NCBI GenBank assembly: GCA_028752905.1
Contig: JAQNBH010000007.1
Span: forward strand, 45,803,526 to 45,867,525
DNA: 64,000 bases
Origin: Cladorhizidae sp. MBARI D1340-BT2
Lineage: Eukaryota > Porifera > Demospongiae > Poecilosclerida > Cladorhizidae
Direction: 5' to 3'
A program made the position numbers and the translations under genes. This document shows, piece by piece, positions 23,401 through 38,400 of this stretch; position 1 is the first letter of the stretch, and the number at the start of each line of letters is the position of its first letter. The notes below the pieces were generated by a model. The model was not told where the DNA came from. It ran no database searches and saw only the letters and a list, made by a program, of their open reading frames with translations.

Positions 23401-26400
23401 AATTTCAACCTCATCATGTAGCGATTCATAGCTTACTCAATCAAGGTGTTAGCAAGTCCATGAAGGAGGCTGTAGCTACCCTGCATAGGGATAGTCAATA
23501 GCTGCAACAAGATAAGACCTGGCATACATGTATAGCAACAGTAAGCAGTGTTGAAGCCTTGGATGCCCTGACGCTCACACTTGCCCACCCCTCAACTAGA
23601 AGAGATACACAAACAGCAAAAGCAACAACTTGAAACAACAAAACTATTTTGTTGTGAAACAAACAGCTCTTTTGTGTTGACCTATTGAGAACAAAGGACT
23701 GCACCAGTGTAGACCACAACCAGTCAGACGACCCTTTACCAGTTAACATCATTTACAATATTGTACTTCCTTTAAGATGGTTGGTGGGTTTAAATGGTAA
23801 AGGGTCATCACCTGTTGTTGTCTACATGGGTGCAGTCCTGTCTCCTTCCTTAGGTCAATCCAACAGCTGTGCTTGTTCTAAATATAATATTCTGGTCCTT
23901 TTTACGTGTGGTCTGGTTTGCATACACCCACCCACATCACATGCACATCACATGCACATCACATGCACATCACATGCACAGCACATCACATGCACATCAC
24001 ATGCACATCACATGCACATCACACGCACATCACACGCACATCACACGCACATCACACGCACATCACATGCACACCACATGCACATCACATGCACATGACA
24101 TGCACACAGCATGCAAATCACATGCACATCACACACACACCACATGCACACACCGCACATGAACACCACATGCACACCACTTGCACATGCATATATGCAC
24201 ATTGCACATGTGCACGCACATACCCATAAATACACCAAATATATACACGCCTTTCCTTCCTCGCTAGGTCTATGCCTGTCTGGGGAGTTGGGTGCAGATG
24301 GGAAACTTCCCAGCACAAGCCATAGAGCGGAGCTCCATTGTTCACGCTCCTTTTCACACCTTGGTAAGTTAGTCCACCACGTGCCGGTTCACCATGGCAA
24401 CACATCTAGTAAATGATCACTATGGCCACACAGTACTCTAGTAATTGGTTCACCATGGTAACCTAGTACTTGAGTAATTAGTTCACATGACAGCACAGTA
24501 CTCTAGTGATTAGTTCACCATGGCAACACAGTACTCTAGTAATTGATTCACCATGGCAACCCAGTATAGCAGCAACTGCAAGCACTTGTATGATAAGCTA
24601 GTGTTGTGTAGAATTTTTACTGTTTGCTAATTTTAGAAATTATTGGAAATTTCTGAGAAAGTCTACGAGGCAGCCTCTGACTGTATCTGCTCGTCTATCT
24701 TCATGTGTGAGGATTCTGCGTACAGTTCCTTTGCGATGATGTTGCAAGAGCAGGTGTTAGAGCTGCTGCCCATCTTCACTGCCGCCATGCAGTCCGAGGA
24801 CTACTTCAGGTGTGGTGTGTATGAGTGGGACATGTGTGATGTGGGTGTTGGTGTGAAGTGTGTGCGAGTGGGACATGTGTGATGTGGGTGTTGGTGTGAA
24901 GTGTGTGTGTGTGCTGCACTAATGCTTGCCAGCTCAAGCCACTGGTGACTAATAATTGTTTGTCTTGGCAGAGCTCAGAACATTAGCCGCATCTTTATAG
25001 AGATGGCAGATACATTCCTCTATCACATGGTGCACCAGCCCAACGTGGGGCTAGGGGGCTTGGTCACTTTGGACCTGCTGCTAGAGGGCGTTGCCCATCC
25101 AGATTATGAGGTAAGAAATTAATTGATACATCGATATGATATGTAGAGTATACTAACTTAGTGAGGTATACTAGCATGATGTGCAGAGTATACTAGCATG
25201 ATGTGCAGAGTATACTAGCATGATGTGCAGAGTATACTAGCATGATGTGCAAGAGTATACTAGCATGATGTGCAGAGTATACTAGCATGATGTGCAGAGT
25301 ACACTAGCACGATGTGCAGAGTACACTAGCACGATGTGCAGAGTATACTAGCACGATGTGCAGAGTATACTAGCACGATGTGCAGAGTATACTAGCACGA
25401 TGTGCAGAGTATACTAGCACGATGTGCAGAGTATACTAGCACGATGTGCAGAGTATACTAGCACGATGTGCAGAGTATACTAGCACGATGTGCAGAGTAT
25501 ACTAGCATGATGTGCAGAGTATACTAGCATGATGTGCAGAGTATACTAGCATGATGTGCAGAGTATACTAGCATGATGTGCAGAGTATACTAGCATGATG
25601 TGCAGAGTATACTAGCATGATGTGCAGAGTATACTAGTATGATGTGCAGAGTATACTAACATGATGTGCACGATTACTTTAGCTGGCATCAGATACTTGA
25701 AACTTCAATTTTCTTTTTTCTTTTATCCAAATGTCAGTCGACCATATAATAAGCCACACCCTAGGCAATGCTAGCCACACCTGCTAGCCACACCTGCTAG
25801 CCACACCTGCTAGCCACACCTGCTAGCCACACCTGCTAGCCACACCTGCTAGCCACGCCTGCTAGCCACACCTGCTAGCCACACCTGCTAGGCATGCCTG
25901 CTAGCCATGCCTGCTAGCCATGCCTGCTAGCCACGCCTGCTAGCCATGACTGCGGCAACATTGGCTGCTTTTTTCTTTTCACATGAAAATTCCTTTGCAC
26001 ATGCACGGAATGAATGTTTACTTTGTGCACCCAATCAGGAGGCTCAGCCATTGTTTCTTTCAGTTCCCCTAGCTCTGTGTTAAACAATTATAGGCGATAG
26101 ACACACATTTGCGTCACTTGCGCATGTGCTACGAATGACGATTGACACATTTACGCGTCATCTCTCTAACCCAAAATTAGTAAGCTGCTTCTAACGGATG
26201 AATACACTGTGGGTTATAAAGCTGCCCACAGGTATGCTAATCATAGCAATAAAATTGTGAATGGGTGGAATATATGGCAAGGTTCATAACATGACAAACA
26301 TAATGTATTATAATATAGCTGCAGCCTTTAGTGTCTTCATAGATCGTCAAACAAGCCTTCTTATCCAGGTCCTATTCCCAGTCCAGAGCATGGTGCACTA

Positions 26401-29400
26401 GCAAAGGTGAAGAGAAAACGAGAATAGAATGTGCTCATCTCAGAGAGTGATATACTAAACTCTCGTCTCTTTAGAGTCATCTTTGGCTTCCTTGAACCTC
26501 CAGCCACAACTCATTCCCTTCCAGTGTTGTCAGCATCCATCTCTGGGCCTGCCTGCAGTGCTAGCAACATCATGGACGAACCTCTTGGACAACAAATGTC
26601 AAAATAACATATCCAGCCATTTCCTTCACCTGTTGGATCAACCATAGCAATTCCTGAGTCACCTTGTAAATGTTTTGCTATTTTCTCTACTGATGATGTG
26701 GTGGATGGTATAGTGACAAGCATGCAGAAGAGGTAATGTTCAGAAGTTGGAACACGGTAGCACACCAAGAACTTTAAGGCTTATTTTGTATTGATGGAAT
26801 AAACAACCTTCCACCCAGGCAGATTATGGGAGGCAGATTCTTTTTATTTTTCACCAATTGCTGACCATATCAGGCGCGATCGGTTCTGAGAAATCTCAAG
26901 ATATCTGCATCGTGTAGACAACACTAAAATAGCCTCGAGAAATAGACACATTATGATCAGCTTGGTAAGATGAGGCCAATTATACCTCACTTTACAAAAT
27001 GTTTGGAGAAAGGTTACCCTCGCTAGGAAATTGCTGTGGACGAGGGAGGCAATGACAAATTTCAGGGACAATCGTCTTAAAACAGTGCCCTCCGATGAAG
27101 CCTACCAATAGGGGCATCAAGGTTTGGGGCTGGGTGAATGCTGATGGATATTTTAATATATATACTAGAAAGAAGGATGGTAGAGTAGAAGAGGGTCTGG
27201 GCTCAGGTGTGGTGAATTACATGACTCAGAATCTCAACAACACAAAAATTAGCACATCCACTTTGACAAGTATCATATCTTATTAATTATTGGTGGAAAT
27301 TGTGTCTAGTTGTGGAACAATAAATACCAACAGGAAAGGATTCACTCATGTTCTAAAGAAGCTGTCCCTTTCACAGTTACACCTGTACACTCACACACAC
27401 ACACACACACATGCACACACACACACACACATGCACACACACATGCACACACACACACGCACACGCATGCACACACACATGCACACACGCACACACACAC
27501 ACATGCACACACACAAATAAACATGCACACACATGCACACACACATACCCACACATGCACACGCACACACACACACAGTTAGGTATTACCACCTGTACAT
27601 GCACGCATGCACACGCACGCACACACACATGCACACACGCACACATGCACACGCACACACACACATGCACACATACATACACACACATGCACATGCACAC
27701 ACACACACAGTTATTACCACCTGCACACACACACACACACACACACAGTTAGATAGACCCACACAGAAATCATACTAACATACACACACGCTGACACACA
27801 CAAACACATCACAAGCACTCACACAAACACATCACAATCACACACTAACACATCACAAGCACTCACACTAACACAAGCACTCACACTAACACAAGCACTC
27901 ACACTAACACATCACAAGCACACACTAATACATCACAAGCACTCACACTAATTCACGCAAGCACTAACACATCACAAGCGCACACACTAACACATCGCAA
28001 TCGCATGCTAACACATCACAAACACTCATACCCTAACACGTCACAAGCACTCACACTAACACATTGCAAGCACACACTAACACATCACAAACACTGAAAC
28101 TAACACGTCACAAGCACTAACACATCACAAACACTCACACTAACACATCACAAACACTAACACTAACACATCACAAGCACTCACATCAACACATCACAAA
28201 CACTCACACTAACACATCACAAACACTAACACTAACACATCACAAGCACTCACACTAACACATCACAAGCACTCACACTAACACATCACAAACTGACACT
28301 AACACATCACGAGCACACATTAACACATCACAAGCACACACACTAATACATCACAAGCACAAACACTTCACAAGCACAAGCACACACACACACACTAATA
28401 ATATTATATTCTATGATTTAGAGAGGGGGATATGGTTCAGAAGGGAAAGTTGAAAGATCATAACAGCAACGGCAATAAATGTTGATCCAACTGAAGTGGT
28501 TGGAACTATTCAGAGAAAACAAAGGGATGGACCAAGGCAGAGACCTCCATGCCCTAACCTTCTGGGCAATGATGGACCAAGGCAGAGACCTCCATGCCCT
28601 AACCTTCTGGGCAATGATGGAACAAGGCAGAGACCTCCATGCCCTAACCTTCTGGGCAATGATGGAACAAGGCAGAGACCTCCATGCCCTAACCTTCTGG
28701 GCAATGATGGAACAAGGCAGAGACCTCCATGCCTTAACCTTCTGGGCAATGATGGAACAAGGCAGAGACCTCCATGCCCTAACCTTCTGGGCAATGATGG
28801 AACAAGGCAGAGACCTCCATGCCCTAACCTTCTGGGCAATGATGGAACAAGGCAGAGACCTCCATGCCTTAACCTTCTGGGCAATGATTGAACAAGGCAG
28901 AGACCTCCATGCCTTAACCTTCTGAGCAATGATTGAACAAGGCAGAGACCTCCATGCCCTAACCTTCTGGGCAATGATTGAACAAGGCAGAGACCTCCAT
29001 GCCTTAACCTTCTGGGCAATGATGGACCAAGGCAGAGACCTCCATGCCTTAACCTTCTGGGCAATGATGGAACAAGGCAGATACCTCCATGCCTTAACCT
29101 TCTGGGCAGTTACAATAAGCACATGGAGGGTGTGGATAAGGGAGATGAGTTGAGGAGCTCCTGTTACAATTTCAAGCCAAGAAAGCTTTATAAGTATACA
29201 TATATTTTTCCTGATTGATGGGCAATCGCAAGAAACCAACCAGAGAAACAACTTGAAAGAATTCTGCATCGTTTTAACAAATAAATTGGTTGCAGATTAT
29301 TGCAGTTAGTTGAAAGAGACCTGGGAATACTTCATCAACAATCATTCCACTTCCAACACTACACGACCCAAAGAAGTATCATCTGCCCATCAACTAAACA

Positions 29401-32400
29401 AAAGCTTAGGAATGGGGGAAAAAGTGGGTTGGACATGGGTCGACGTTAGCTATGAGTCACCTCGAAAAAATTCCCTGACAAACCTATTTTCATTACATAC
29501 ATAGTGAAATAATATATTCATACTCACTTTTGTTTTGTTGGCTACATCACACTTGTTATGATGTGTCGCCCAAGAACTTCAGGATACAGGTTCATCTGTC
29601 CGAGTTTGTACAAGTGTAGAACAGGCAAAGAAGAAGTCGAATGCTGCCGAGCACTTGAATGCTTAGACTTTGAAGCAGGAAAGACTCGAACCTTTCCTAA
29701 TCAGGTAGTCAAGCTATTGCCTCTCACACACAGGGCTAGGGCTAGGGCTAGGGCTAGGGCTAGGGCTAGGCAGGCAAGACTTGGACAAACTTTTATGCCA
29801 GGCTCTAGTTCTAGTTTGAAGCGTTACAACTGAAGAGATGACCACACCCACAGATCACATGAAAACAATTCCATCTCACACGACACAACGCTAAAATTTA
29901 ATCTCGCATATAATCGGTTAAAGCAGAGAGCATGATTAGAATAATTCAACAGAGAAATAGGTTGTCCTTAACATCACTGTGGATAATGGGGTGGAGGTAA
30001 GCCCAAGCAAGACTGGGAGGGGGGGGGGGGGGGCAGGGGGCTATCCAAATGTTTCATTTTCCCAAACAACTTGCAGTTCCAACGTGTTTGGATAACTGAT
30101 GCTGAGCTACTGATGTGATATTCTGAATGTATGAACATGATATGATGAGTATACTAACATGATATGCTGAGTATACCAACTATAGATTGCAGAGTCCACC
30201 TTTAACGTCTGGTATCGTCTGAGTGAAGAGCTGCTGAAGGTGGATGACCCCAACTTGAACAATGTCTTCAGACCCTACATTGAGCGCCTCATGTGTTTGC
30301 TCTGCACACACTGTCAACATGATGAGGACACAAGTGTGGTGAGGGAGGGAGGGAGCGAGTGGTGAGTGAGGGAGTGAGTGGTGAGGGAGTGAGTGGTGTG
30401 AGGGAGTTAGTGGTGAGGGAGGGATTGAGTGATTGGTGAATGAATGGTGAGTGAGTGAGTGAATGAGTAAGTGGTGAGTGAGTGGGTGTGCACGTGACTT
30501 ATCTGGCTGTTGTTGACCTCACATACTTTCTATGGCTGCTACCACTCCTCTGCAGACCAGTGTCGTGTCTGACGATAGCGACGATTTCACCACCTTCAGA
30601 AGAAATGTGGTGGAGTTGGTGCGAGATGTGCTCTTCATCGTGGGCTCGCAGACTCTCTTTGCTAATGTAGGTCTGCAGGCGGGGTAGTCGTCCAGTACTT
30701 GTGTTGCACTTGTGACATTCTGTGGTGTGGTGTGTGGTGTATATATGTGTGTCGTGTGTGTGGTGTATATGTGTGTATGTATGTACGATTATGTTGTAGC
30801 TCTACGCTAGCATTTGCAAGCCAGGAACGGCGTGGAATGTCACAGAAGCGTGTTTGTTCCTCATGTATGCTGTGGCACCATCTCTGCAAGTGTGAGTCAC
30901 CTTCTGCATGCTTATAATCACTAGCATGCTCTTAACACATTCTAGTGCAGTCTTAAGTACAAAGGGATCTAGCACAGTCTTAAGTACAGTGGGATCTAGC
31001 ACAGTCTTAAGTACAGTGGGATCTAGCACAGTCTTAAGTACAGTGGGATCTAGCACAGTCTTAAGTACAGTGGGATCTAGCACAGTCTTAAGTACAGTGG
31101 GATCTAGCACTGTCTTAAGTACAGTGGGATCTAGCACAGTCTTAAGTACAGGGAGATCTAGCACTGTCTTAAGTACAGTGGGATCTAGCACAGTCTTAAG
31201 TACAGTGGGATCTAGCACAGTCTTAAGTACAGTGGGATCTAGCACAGTCTTAAGTACAGTGGGATCTAGCACAGTCTTAAGTACAGTGGGATCTAGCACT
31301 GTCTTAAGTACAGTGGGATCTAGCACAGTCTTAAGTACAGTGGGATCTAGCACAGTCTTAAGTACAGTGGGATCTAGCACTGTCTTAAGTACAGTGGGAT
31401 CTAGCACAGTCTTAAGTACAGGGAGATCTAGCACTGTCTTAAGTACAGTGGGATCTAGCACTGTCTTAAGTACAGTGGGATCTAGCACAGTCTTAAGTAC
31501 AGTGGGATCTAGCACTGTCTTAAATACAGGGGGATCTAGCACTGTCTTAAGTACAGTGGGATCTTTCTAGCACTGTCTTAAGTACAGTGGGATCTAGCAC
31601 TATCTTAAGTACAGTGGGATCTAGCACAGTCTTAAGTACAGTGGGATCTAGCACAGTCTTAAGTACAGGGAGATCTAGCACTGTCTTAAATACAGGGGGA
31701 TCTAGCACTGTCTTAAGTACAGTGGGATCTAGCACTGTCTTAAGTACAGTGGGATCTAGCACTATCTTAAGTACAGTGGGATCTAGCACAGTCTTAAGTA
31801 CAGGGAGATCTAGCACTGTCTTAAGTACAGTGGGATCTAGTACAGTCTTAAGTACAGTGGGATCTAGTACAGTCTTAAGTACAGTGGGATCTAGCACAGT
31901 CTTAAGTACAGGGGGATCTAGCACAGTCTTAAGTACAGTGGGATCTAGCACAGTCTTAAGTACAGTGGGATCTAGCACTGTCTTAAATACAGGGGGATCT
32001 AGCACTGTCTTAAGTACAGTGGGATCTAGTACAGTCTTAAGTACAGTGGGATCTAGCACAGTCTTAAGTACAGGGAGATCTAGCACTGTCTTAAGTACAG
32101 TGGGATCTAGCACTGTCTTAAGTACAGTGGGATCTAGCACAGTCTTAAGTACAGTGGGATCTAGCACAGTCTTATGTAGAGTGGGATCTAGCATGATTTA
32201 TGTCCTAGATAATATTTGACACCCCTGTCCTAGATAATATTTGTCCTAGATAATATTTGACACCCCTGTCCTAGATAATATTTGACACCTCTGTCCTAGA
32301 TAATATTTGACACCTCTGTCCTAGATAATATTTCACACCTCTGTCCTAGATAATATTTGACACCTGTCCTAGATAATATTTGACACCTCTGTCCTAGATA

Positions 32401-35400
32401 ATATTTGACACCTTTGTCCTAGATAATATTTGACACTCCTGTCCTAGATAATATTTGACACCTCTGTCCTAGATAATATTGGACACCTGTCCTAGATAAT
32501 ATTTGACACCTCTGTACTAGATAATATTTGACACCTGTCCTAGATAATATTTGACACCTCTGTCCTAGATAATATTTGACACCTCTGTCCTAGATAATAT
32601 TTCACACCTCTGTCCTAGATAATATTTGACACCTGTCCTAGATAATATTTGACACCTCTGTCCTAGATAATATTTGACACCTTTGTCCTAGATAATATTT
32701 GACACTCCTGTCCTAGATAATATTTGACACCTCTGTCCTAGATAATATTGGACACCTGTCCTAGATAATATTTGACACCTCTGTACTAGATAATATTGGA
32801 CACCTGTCCTAGATAATATTTGACACCTCTGTACTAGATAATATTTGACACCTCTGTCCTAGATAATATTTGACACCTCTGTCCTAGATAATATTTGACA
32901 CCTGTCCTAGATAATATTTGACAACTCTGTCCTAGATAATATTTGACACCTTTGTCCTAGATAATATTTGACACTCCTGTCCTAGATAATATTTGACACC
33001 TCTGTCCTAGATAATATTTGACACCTGTCCTAGATAATATTTGACACCTCTGTACTAGATAATATTGGACACCTGTCCTAGATAATATTTGACACCTCTG
33101 TACTAGATAATATTTGACACCTGTCCTAGATAATATTTGACACCTCTGTCCTAGATAATATTTGACACCTCTGTCCTAGATAATATTTCACACCTCTGTC
33201 CTAGATAATATTTGGCACCTCTGTCCTAGATAATATTTGACACCTGTCCTAGATAATATTGGACACCTCTGTCCTAGATAATATTTGACACCTCTGTACT
33301 AGATAATATTTGACACCTCTGTCCTAGATAATATTTGACACCTCTGTCCTAGATAATATTGGACACCTCTGTCCTAGATAATATTTGACACTTCTGCCCT
33401 AGATAATGTTGGACACCTCTGTCCTAGATAATAATTGAGGTTTCCGCATATTGCAGTTGTATGTCACAGCAGTTCTGCCATTACTCTGTGCCCACAGGGA
33501 TGAGTCGGAGCTGCTGCCGATAGCTGTGCCTGTGTTGCTGTCCATCCCTCCCGACAGCCACTATGCCATCAGAGCCACCACCCTCCGGCTGATGGGGGAA
33601 CTAGCAGCATGGATCGACCAACACCCAGACACGCTGGACTTGGTGCTACGCTTCATGGTGGACGGCCTGCATGTGCAAGCCCTAGCCAGTTATGCCGCCA
33701 AAGCCGTGCAGAATGTCTGCTTGAAATGCAAGCAGCGCATGGGCAACCACGTCATGGCCTTGCTGCAGGTCCTGCATGCTGCAGATGACCTCTGCATCAA
33801 CAACGATGCCATTCTGGGCCTGCTCAAAGGGATCGTTGAGGTGTTGAGCAAGTTTTCTCCTGATGTGATGCAGAGAGGTGTGGCCAACCTCTGCAGCTTG
33901 CAAGCCGCTGCCTTACAACAAGTAAACCACACCCATATATTGTAGGTTCACTCAAGTAATACAAGTGATTGTTTGCAGTTTGAGGGCATTTCTGTGGGAG
34001 AAACGGTTGCTCGAGGCAGCTCTGCTGACCCGTGCGTGTATCTGGACCGATTGGCTACCATCTTCCGGTCCAGCGTGCTAGAGTTGAAGGGGGAGGAGCC
34101 TCACCCGTGTGCAGGCCTACTGCAAGAGCTGTGTCCCGTGGTTACCAATACCTGCTTCAAGTTCAAACATGATCAACGAGTGGTAGAGAGAACTTGTCGG
34201 TGTGTGCAATGGAATCACTGTAGCTATCTCTGTGACTAGTATGTGTGTTGTGTGTGCAATGGAATCACTGTGTAGCTATACATAATCTCTGTGACTAGTG
34301 TGTGTGTTGTGTGTGCAATGGAATCACTGTGTAGCTATACATAATCTCTGTGACTAGTGTGTGTGTTGTGTGTGCAATGGAATCACTGTGTAGCTATCTA
34401 TACATAATCTCTGTGACTAGTGTGTGTGTTGTGTGTGCAATGGAATCACTGTGTAGCTACACATAATCTCTGTGACTAGTGTGTGTGTTGTGTGTGCAAT
34501 GGAATCACTGTGTAGCTATGCATAATCTCTGTGACTAGTGTGTGTGTTGTGTGTGCAATGGAATCACTGTGTAGCTATACATAATCTCTGTGACTAGTAT
34601 GTGTGTTGTGTGTGCAATGGAATCACTGTGTAGCTATACATAATCTCTGTGACTAGTATGTGTGTTGTGTGTGCAATGGAATCACTGTGTAGCAATACAT
34701 AATCTCTGTGACTAGTATGTGTGTTGTGTGTGCAATGGAATCACTGTGTAGCTATACATAATCTCTGTGACTAGTATGTGTGTTGTGTGTGCAATGGAAT
34801 CACTGTGTAGCTACACATAATCTCTGTGACTAGTATGTGTGTTGTGTGTGCAATGGAATCACTGTGTAGCTATACATAATCTCTGTGACTAGTATGTGTG
34901 TTGTGTGTGCAATGGAATCACTGTGTAGCTACACATAATCTCTGTGACTAGTATGTGTGTTGTGTGTGCAATGGAATCACTGTGTAGCTATACATAATCT
35001 CTGTGACTAGTATGTGTGTTGTGTGTGCAATGGAATCACTGTGTAGCTATACATAATCTCTGTGACTAGTGTGTGTGTTGTGTGTGCAATGGAATCACTG
35101 TGTAGCTACACATAATCTCTGTGACTAGTGTGTGTGTTGTGTGTGCAATGGAATCACTGTGTAGCTATACATAATCTCTGTGACTAGTGTGTGTGTTGTG
35201 TGTGTGTGTGTGCTATGTAGGTGCCTTAGGTTTATGATACGCTGTGTTGGGCAAGGCTCTGCCTCCATCTTGGTGTCTCTGGTGTATATGGTGAGTGGGC
35301 GTGGGCGTGATGTGGCCTGTTAGCTGTTCAGCTGTTGCCTTTGCCAGTGCAGTGTGTGACCATCTACCAAGAATACCACCACTCCTGTTTCCTGTACCTC

Positions 35401-38400
35401 GGCTCCATCATGGTGGATGAGTTTGGCAGTCAGCACGAGTATCAGCAAGGTCTTGTTCAGTTCTTGGAGGCCATGGCTGACAGAGCCTTTCCTTTGCTGG
35501 CCGAGCCTGAGGGCCTGATTCACCATCCTGACACTCTGGACGACACCTTCAGGCTCTGTGCAAGGTGACTCACTGAGCCGGCAATTTGCCACAAGCACAG
35601 TGGCTGATTATGCCTAGCCAATCACTTGCATTACTGTTGAAGGGTGGTTGCATGGAAGGGTGGTTGCATGGAAGGGTGGTTGCATGGAAGGGTGGTTGCA
35701 TGGAAGGGTGATTGCTATTATTCAAGTTCTAGTACAAGAATTAGATGACCGATAATTGCAGCCATCGACTGCAACTACAGACAACTACACTGACTCTGAG
35801 GCAGCAGCACAGACAACTCCACTGACTCTGAGGAAGGAGCACAGACAACTCCACTGACTCTGAGGCAGCAGCACAGACAACTCCACTGACTCTGAGGAAG
35901 GAGCACAGACAACTCCACTGACTCTGACGAAGGAGCACAGACAACTCCACTGACTCTGAGGAAGGAGCACAGACAACTACACTGACTCTGAGGAAGGAGC
36001 ACAGACAACTCCACTGACTCTGAGGAAGGAGCACAGACAACTACACTGACTCTGAGGAAGGAGCACAGACAACTCCACTGACTCTGAGGAAGGAGCACAG
36101 ACAACTACACTGACTCTGAGGAAGGAGCACAGACAACTACACTGACTCTGCGGAAGGAGCACAGACAACTCCACTGACTCTGAGGAAGGAGCACAGACAA
36201 CTCCACTGACTCTGAGGAAGGAGCATAGACAACTCCACTGACTCTGAGGAAGGAGCACAGACAACTCCACTGACTCTGAGGAAGGAGCACAGACAACTCC
36301 ACTGACTCTGAGGAAGGAGCACAGACAACTACACTGACTCTGAGGAAGGAGCACAGACAACTCCACTGACTCTGACGAAGGAGCACAGACAACTCCACTG
36401 ACTCTGAGGAAGGAGCACAGACAACTACACTGACTCTGAGGAAGGAGCATAGACAACTCCACTGACTCTGAGGCAGGAGCACAGACAACTCCACTGACTC
36501 TGAGGAAGGAGCACAGACAACTACACTGACTCTGCGGAAGGAGCACAGACAACTCCACTGACTCTGAGGAAGGAGCACAGACAACTCCACTGACTCTGAG
36601 GAAGGAGCATAGACAACTCCACTGACTCTGAGGCAGGAGCACAGACAACTACACTGACTCTGAGGAAGGAGCATAGACAACTACACTGACTCTGAGGAAG
36701 GAGCACAGACAACTCCACTGACTCTGAGGAAGGAGCACAGACAACTCCACTGACTCTGAGGAAGGAGCATAGACAACTCCACTGACTCTGAGGAAGGAGC
36801 ACAGACAACTCCACTGACTCTGAGGCAGGAGCACAGACAACTCCACTGACTCTGAGGAAGGAGCACAGACAACTCCACTGACTCTGAGGAAGGAGCACAG
36901 ACAACTCCACTGACTCTGAGGAAGGAGCATAGACAACTCCACTGACTCTGAGGCAGGAGCACAGACAACTCCACTGACTCTGAGGCAGGAGCACAGACAA
37001 CTACACTGACTCTGAGGAAGGAGCACAGACAACTACACTGACTCTGAGGAAGGAGCACAGACAACTCCACTGACTCTGAGGAAGGAGTGCAGACAACTCC
37101 ACTGACTCTGAGGCAGGAGCACAGACAACTCCACTGACTCTGAGGAAGGAGTGCAGACAACTCCACTGACTCTGAGGAAGGAGCACAGACAACTCCACTG
37201 ACTCTGAGGAAGGAGTGCAGACAACTCCACTGACTCTGAGGCAGGAGCACAGACAACTCCACTGACTCTGAGGAAGGAGCACAGACAACTACACTGACTC
37301 TGAGGAAAGTGCACATGCATCCTTACTGACTGGAATGTATTTTGAATTCCTTTTGCCTTTGAGAAAGGGAGCACTCTGGATGGTTCTCTTTGCTGTTAGT
37401 TTTTGGTTAGCTAGTTCCAATGCAGCTTTTCTTTGCTTCCTCACTGAAGCTGATAGTTTATCTAGTTGTATTCACATTGTAGCCTTGGACAGCTCTGCTC
37501 CGGCTCTGCTCCGGCTCTGCTCCGGCTCTGCTCCGGCTCTGCTCCGGCTCTGCTCCGGCTCTGCTCCGGCTCTGCTCCGGCTCTGCTCCGGCTCTGCTCC
37601 GGCTCTGCTCCGGCTCTGCTCCGGCTCTGCTCCGGCTCTGCTCCGGCTCTGCTCCGGCTCTGCTCCGGCTCTGCTCCGGCTCTGCTCCGGCTCTGCTCCG
37701 GCTCTGCTCCGGCTCTGCTCCGGCTCTGCTCCGGCTCTGCTCCGGCTCTGCTCCGGCTCTGCTCCGGCTCTGCTCCGGCTCTGCTCCGGCTCTGCTCCGG
37801 CTCGGCTCTGCTCCGGCTCTGCTCCGGCTCTGCTCCGGCTCTGCTCCGGCTCTGCTCCGGCTCTGCTCCGGCTCTGCTCCAGCTTGCATGCTCACAGCTT
37901 GAGGTGTAGTTATAAAAGGAAGGACAGTTATAAATGGAGGTCAATGGAAGGACAGCTATAACAAGTCTTATAGATTGCTTCAGATCAAAATAGGGTTGTG
38001 TCCCAAAGGGTTTGGGTATGCGAGGTCTTCTGTGTTCTCATGCCTTCCTGCCACCTATGGAGGTGCTGCCTCTGCCTCTCTCACTGTCTCTGTGTTGGTG
38101 GCTCTGGCCTTGTTCCTCTCACAGTCTCTCTGCTTCCAGACCTACTCACCATCTCTGCCCTCTTCTGCTCACAGCTCTTATTACTCCTATAGAGTATTTA
38201 GAGAGTTAGTTTGCATTGTTGTTAAGTTCTGAGTCAGTATGGCACTCAGTGCTGCTGAGAACGCTACCAGCATGAGTGGAAGAGGGCAGAGATGGTGAAC
38301 AGGCCTGGAAGCAGAGAGACTGTGAGAGGAACAAGGCCAGAGTCACCAACCCAGAGGCAGTGAGAGAGAAGCAGGGAAGAACCTTCGTAGCTACCACAGA

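Noticed and set aside
23390..23520. Possible TNPO3 exon after TCTCTACAG
   Set aside because: Short frame with a stop after nine codons in the best phase, no match to the expected CLGSW segment, which is found intact at 24268.
29736..29770. Interstitial telomere repeat
   Set aside because: The unit is TAGGGC, not the animal TTAGGG, and only six copies are present. More likely a simple microsatellite.
28418..32219. Open frames of 130-283 codons around 28.5-29.2 kb and 30.8-32.2 kb
   Set aside because: They translate the 45-bp and 27-bp repeats. The short ends outside the repeats show no similarity or splice support.
33454..33497. Extra coding at the start of TNPO3 exon 9 (LYVTAVLPLL...)
   Set aside because: The frame is open, but using the GTGAGT donor at 30892 and the acceptor at 33497 gives the same length as human TNPO3, whereas the longer form would add about 15 residues with no counterpart.
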